DNA from: Maritimibacter harenae
GTDB lineage: Bacteria; Pseudomonadota; Alphaproteobacteria; Rhodobacterales; Rhodobacteraceae
NCBI RefSeq assembly: GCF_009882975.1
Contig: NZ_WTUX01000012.1
Span: forward strand, 6,820 to 70,819
Length of the DNA stretch: 64,000 nt
Direction of reading: 5' to 3'
In this document: positions 62,276-64,000 of the stretch, one piece after another
Layout of the letters: the number at the start of each line of letters is the position of its first letter
How positions within the stretch are numbered: position 1 is the stretch's first letter
Notes under the pieces: model-generated
What the model saw: only the letters and a program-made list of their open reading frames with translations
The model's database searches: none
Told to the model about the DNA's origin: nothing
Made by a program: the position numbers and the translations under genes

Positions 62276-63028
62276 TCAGGCGATCACGCCGCCATCCATG
62301 TCGTCGCCGGTCTCGGCCACGAGCCCTTCGAGATCCGGGATCACGACCCGGCGCTTGCCTTCGAGCACGATGATGCCGGCCTTCTTGAGCGCCGACATCT
62401 GGCGGCTCACCGTTTCCAGCGTGAGGCCAAGGTAGTCCGACATCGCCTCCCGCGTGAGCGGCAGGTCGAAGGACATGCCGTCGCCCGGCAGCTTCTGGCG
62501 CAGCGACGCATCGCGGCGGGCAACGATCAGCAGGAGACTCGCGATCTTCTCGCGCGCCGTCTTGCGTCCCAGCACGGTCATCCATTCGCGGGCCGAGTCG
62601 AGCTCGTCCAGCGTCATCTCGAGCAGCCGCTGACCGATGTGCGGCGTGCGCGTCATCAGGTCCTCGAACGGGCGGCGGCGGAAGCAGCACAGCGTCACGT
62701 CGGACACCGCCACGACGTCGAACTGCGCGATGTCGCGGCCGGGGCGGCCGATGAAATCGGACGGCAGCAGAAGTCCGACCATCTGGGTGCGGCCGTCCTC
62801 CATCGTCTGGCTGAGCGTGGCGATCCCGGTCACGACCGAGGCCACGAATTCCATGTGGTCGCCGGACCATAGGATCGGTTGCCCGGCCTCGTAGCTGCGG
62901 TAATACTTGATGTCCTCGAGAACCTCGAGTTCATCGGCTTCACAGCGCGAACACACCGCGCGGTGGCGGATCGGGCAATTGCCACAATCCTTCAAATCAA
63001 GGTGGAGAGAGCCCATAGCTGAGGCCAT
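62276..63028 (-). CDS. fnrL: FnrL, oxygen-sensing Crp/Fnr regulator
   Basis: A 250-residue FNR protein. N-terminal iron-sulfur cysteines are in DCGNCPIRHRAVCSRC, with a further pair in TLCCFRRRP. The HTH LTREAMSDYLGLTLETVSRQMSAL has the FNR-type E-x2-S-R recognition residues. Start 63028 follows AGGAT; ATG 63016 is an alternative. It controls cco, hem and related genes through the boxes listed here. Divergent from hemN with a shared box. Confidence 0.95.
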   Translation of the reverse strand: MASAMGSLHLDLKDCGNCPIRHRAVCSRCEADELEVLEDIKYYRSYEAGQPILWSGDHMEFVASVVTGIATLSQTMEDGRTQMVGLLLPSDFIGRPGRDIAQFDVVAVSDVTLCCFRRRPFEDLMTRTPHIGQRLLEMTLDELDSAREWMTVLGRKTAREKIASLLLIVARRDASLRQKLPGDGMSFDLPLTREAMSDYLGLTLETVSRQMSALKKAGIIVLEGKRRVVIPDLEGLVAETGDDMDGGVIA

Positions 63029-63042
63029 TTGATCCTGGTCAA
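63029..63042. promoter_or_regulatory. FNR box touching the fnrL start
   Basis: TTGATCCTGGTCAA (one mismatch in symmetry). It lies between divergent fnrL and hemN, immediately next to the chosen fnrL ATG and overlapping its ribosome site, 36 bp before hemN. Confidence 0.85.
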
Positions 63043-63077
63043 AGTCGCGCGCGTTAACTGCCTCTAAGGCTACCGGA

Positions 63078-64000
63078 ATGGACAACCTCACGCAACTTCG
63101 CAAACTCGGTCTTTTTGACGCGCGTGTTCCCCGGTACACGAGCTATCCCACGGCGCCCCATTTCGCGGGCGGTGTCGGCGAAGAGACCGTAAGTCGCTGG
63201 ATCGACGCGATTCCCGCCGGTTCACAGATTTCCCTCTACCTGCACGTGCCGTTCTGCCGGAGACTGTGCTGGTTCTGCGCCTGCCGCACGCAGGGCACCA
63301 GCACGCTGAGCCCCGTCGCGGCCTATGTTGATTCGCTGACGCAGGAATTGCAGACGCTGAAATCGCGCCTCGCAGACGGCATCACGATCAGCCATCTGCA
63401 CTGGGGCGGTGGGACGCCCACGCTCCTCGCACCGGACATGATCGAACGACTGGCCGCGGCGATCTTCGACACCGCGCCGCTGGGCGAGAATGCCCAGTTC
63501 TCGGTCGAGATCGACCCGAACGAGATCGACGGGCCGCGCATGGATGCGCTTGTCGCCGCCGGGCTGAACCGCGCCTCGCTGGGCGTGCAGGATTTCGACC
63601 CGATGATCCAGGAAGTGATCGGGCGGCCGCAGAGCTTCGAAATCACCCGTGAAGCGGTCGACGGGCTGCGCGAGCGCGGCGTCGAATCGCTCAACATCGA
63701 CCTGCTCTACGGCCTGCCGCACCAGACGAAGGCACGCATGGCCAACTCGGTCGAGAAGGTGCTCGCCCTGGAACCCGATCGCGTTGCGCTCTTCGGTTAC
63801 GCGCACGTGCCGTGGATGGCGCGGCGCCAGGGCCTGATCCCGACCGAGGCGCTGCCCTCGCCGGAGGAAAGGCTCGAACTCTTCAACCTGTCGAGCGAAC
63901 TATTCACCGCGGACGGGTTCGAGGCGATCGGCATCGACCATTTCGCCCTGCCCGGTGACGGGCTGTCGCGGGCTCACCGCGCGGGCACCATGCGGCGCAA
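63078..64000 (+). CDS. hemN: Oxygen-independent coproporphyrinogen III oxidase, N-terminal part
   Basis: 307 codons are visible before the window ends. Radical-SAM motif FCRRLCWFCAC (CxxxCxxC), HWGGGTPTLL and NIDLLYGLPHQT are typical of HemN (hemZ in Rhodobacter). It makes protoporphyrinogen IX precursor without O2. Start 63078 (MDNLTQLRKLGLFDARVPRYTSYP). Divergent from fnrL with an FNR box between, as in Rhodobacter. The C-terminal part lies outside. Confidence 0.95.
   Translation, partial: MDNLTQLRKLGLFDARVPRYTSYPTAPHFAGGVGEETVSRWIDAIPAGSQISLYLHVPFCRRLCWFCACRTQGTSTLSPVAAYVDSLTQELQTLKSRLADGITISHLHWGGGTPTLLAPDMIERLAAAIFDTAPLGENAQFSVEIDPNEIDGPRMDALVAAGLNRASLGVQDFDPMIQEVIGRPQSFEITREAVDGLRERGVESLNIDLLYGLPHQTKARMANSVEKVLALEPDRVALFGYAHVPWMARRQGLIPTEALPSPEERLELFNLSSELFTADGFEAIGIDHFALPGDGLSRAHRAGTMRR

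Noticed and set aside
1-64000. tRNA, rRNA or CRISPR arrays.
   Set aside because: No cloverleaf-like segment, rRNA core sequence or regularly spaced direct repeat was noticed; a dedicated search could still find a short RNA that I missed.

Overview
The window looks like chromosome (or chromid) of a Rhodobacterales / Roseobacter-group alphaproteobacterium. The support is the order ccoNOQP-ccoGHIS next to fnrL and a divergent hemN/hemZ-type gene, the order ureD-A-B-C-E-F-G, a DUF1127 protein, a TRAP transporter and uniformly high-GC core genes. Assignments come from reading translated sequence and motifs. No database search was run.

Left and middle part (about 0.3-37.2 kb): an accessory catabolic region. 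A CoA-transferase gene cut by the window edge is followed by only 29 codons of a coupled gene, and then by a long minus-strand block, cluster 1 (16.6 to 0.6 kb): IclR regulator, thiolase-like protein, DUF35 protein, NDP-forming acyl-CoA synthetase, aldehyde and alcohol dehydrogenases, a sugar-type ABC importer, a Baeyer-Villiger monooxygenase (BVMO), a metallo-beta-lactamase-fold (MBL) hydrolase and an old-yellow-enzyme. Next come four minus-strand genes (SDR, acyl-CoA dehydrogenase, acyl-CoA synthetase, APH-type kinase) divergent from a TetR gene. This set resembles the levulinate (lva) pathway for 4-hydroxyacyl-CoA. Cluster 2 (22.4-37.2 kb) holds a second, paralogous importer, a second BVMO and MBL hydrolase, two SDRs, iron-type alcohol dehydrogenase, aldehyde dehydrogenase, a beta-keto-acid cleavage enzyme and a hotdog thioesterase, around a GntR regulator. 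The same dyad (core CGTAATAC) occurs five times in the promoter regions of cluster 2 and is the probable GntR operator. By eye, cluster 2 is clearly lower in GC than the 40-64 kb part.

Working model (inference): each cluster imports an oxygenated compound, oxidises an alcohol to a ketone, inserts oxygen with the BVMO, opens the ester or lactone with the MBL hydrolase, oxidises the released alcohol to acid, and passes hydroxy acids to CoA activation, the kinase/dehydrogenase module and thiolysis. Both importers fuse a two-domain ABC ATPase to one permease and encode a second permease separately.

Boundary (37.2-39.5 kb): an IS3-family element with a nonsense mutation in OrfB sits at the end of a degraded plasmid replication-initiator gene. 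This marks the right edge of the accessory region and suggests plasmid-derived DNA.

Right part (39.5-64 kb): a TetR/FAH-family hydrolase operon divergent from a TRAP transporter plus MBL operon, a convergent thiolase, a DUF1127 gene, a urease operon with an embedded GFA-type protein and two very small ORFs, and the microaerobic respiration block: ccoS-I-H-G, ccoP-Q-O-N, a tandem universal stress protein, fnrL, and the start of hemN. FNR-type boxes lie in front of ccoG, between ccoN and the stress protein, and between fnrL and hemN.
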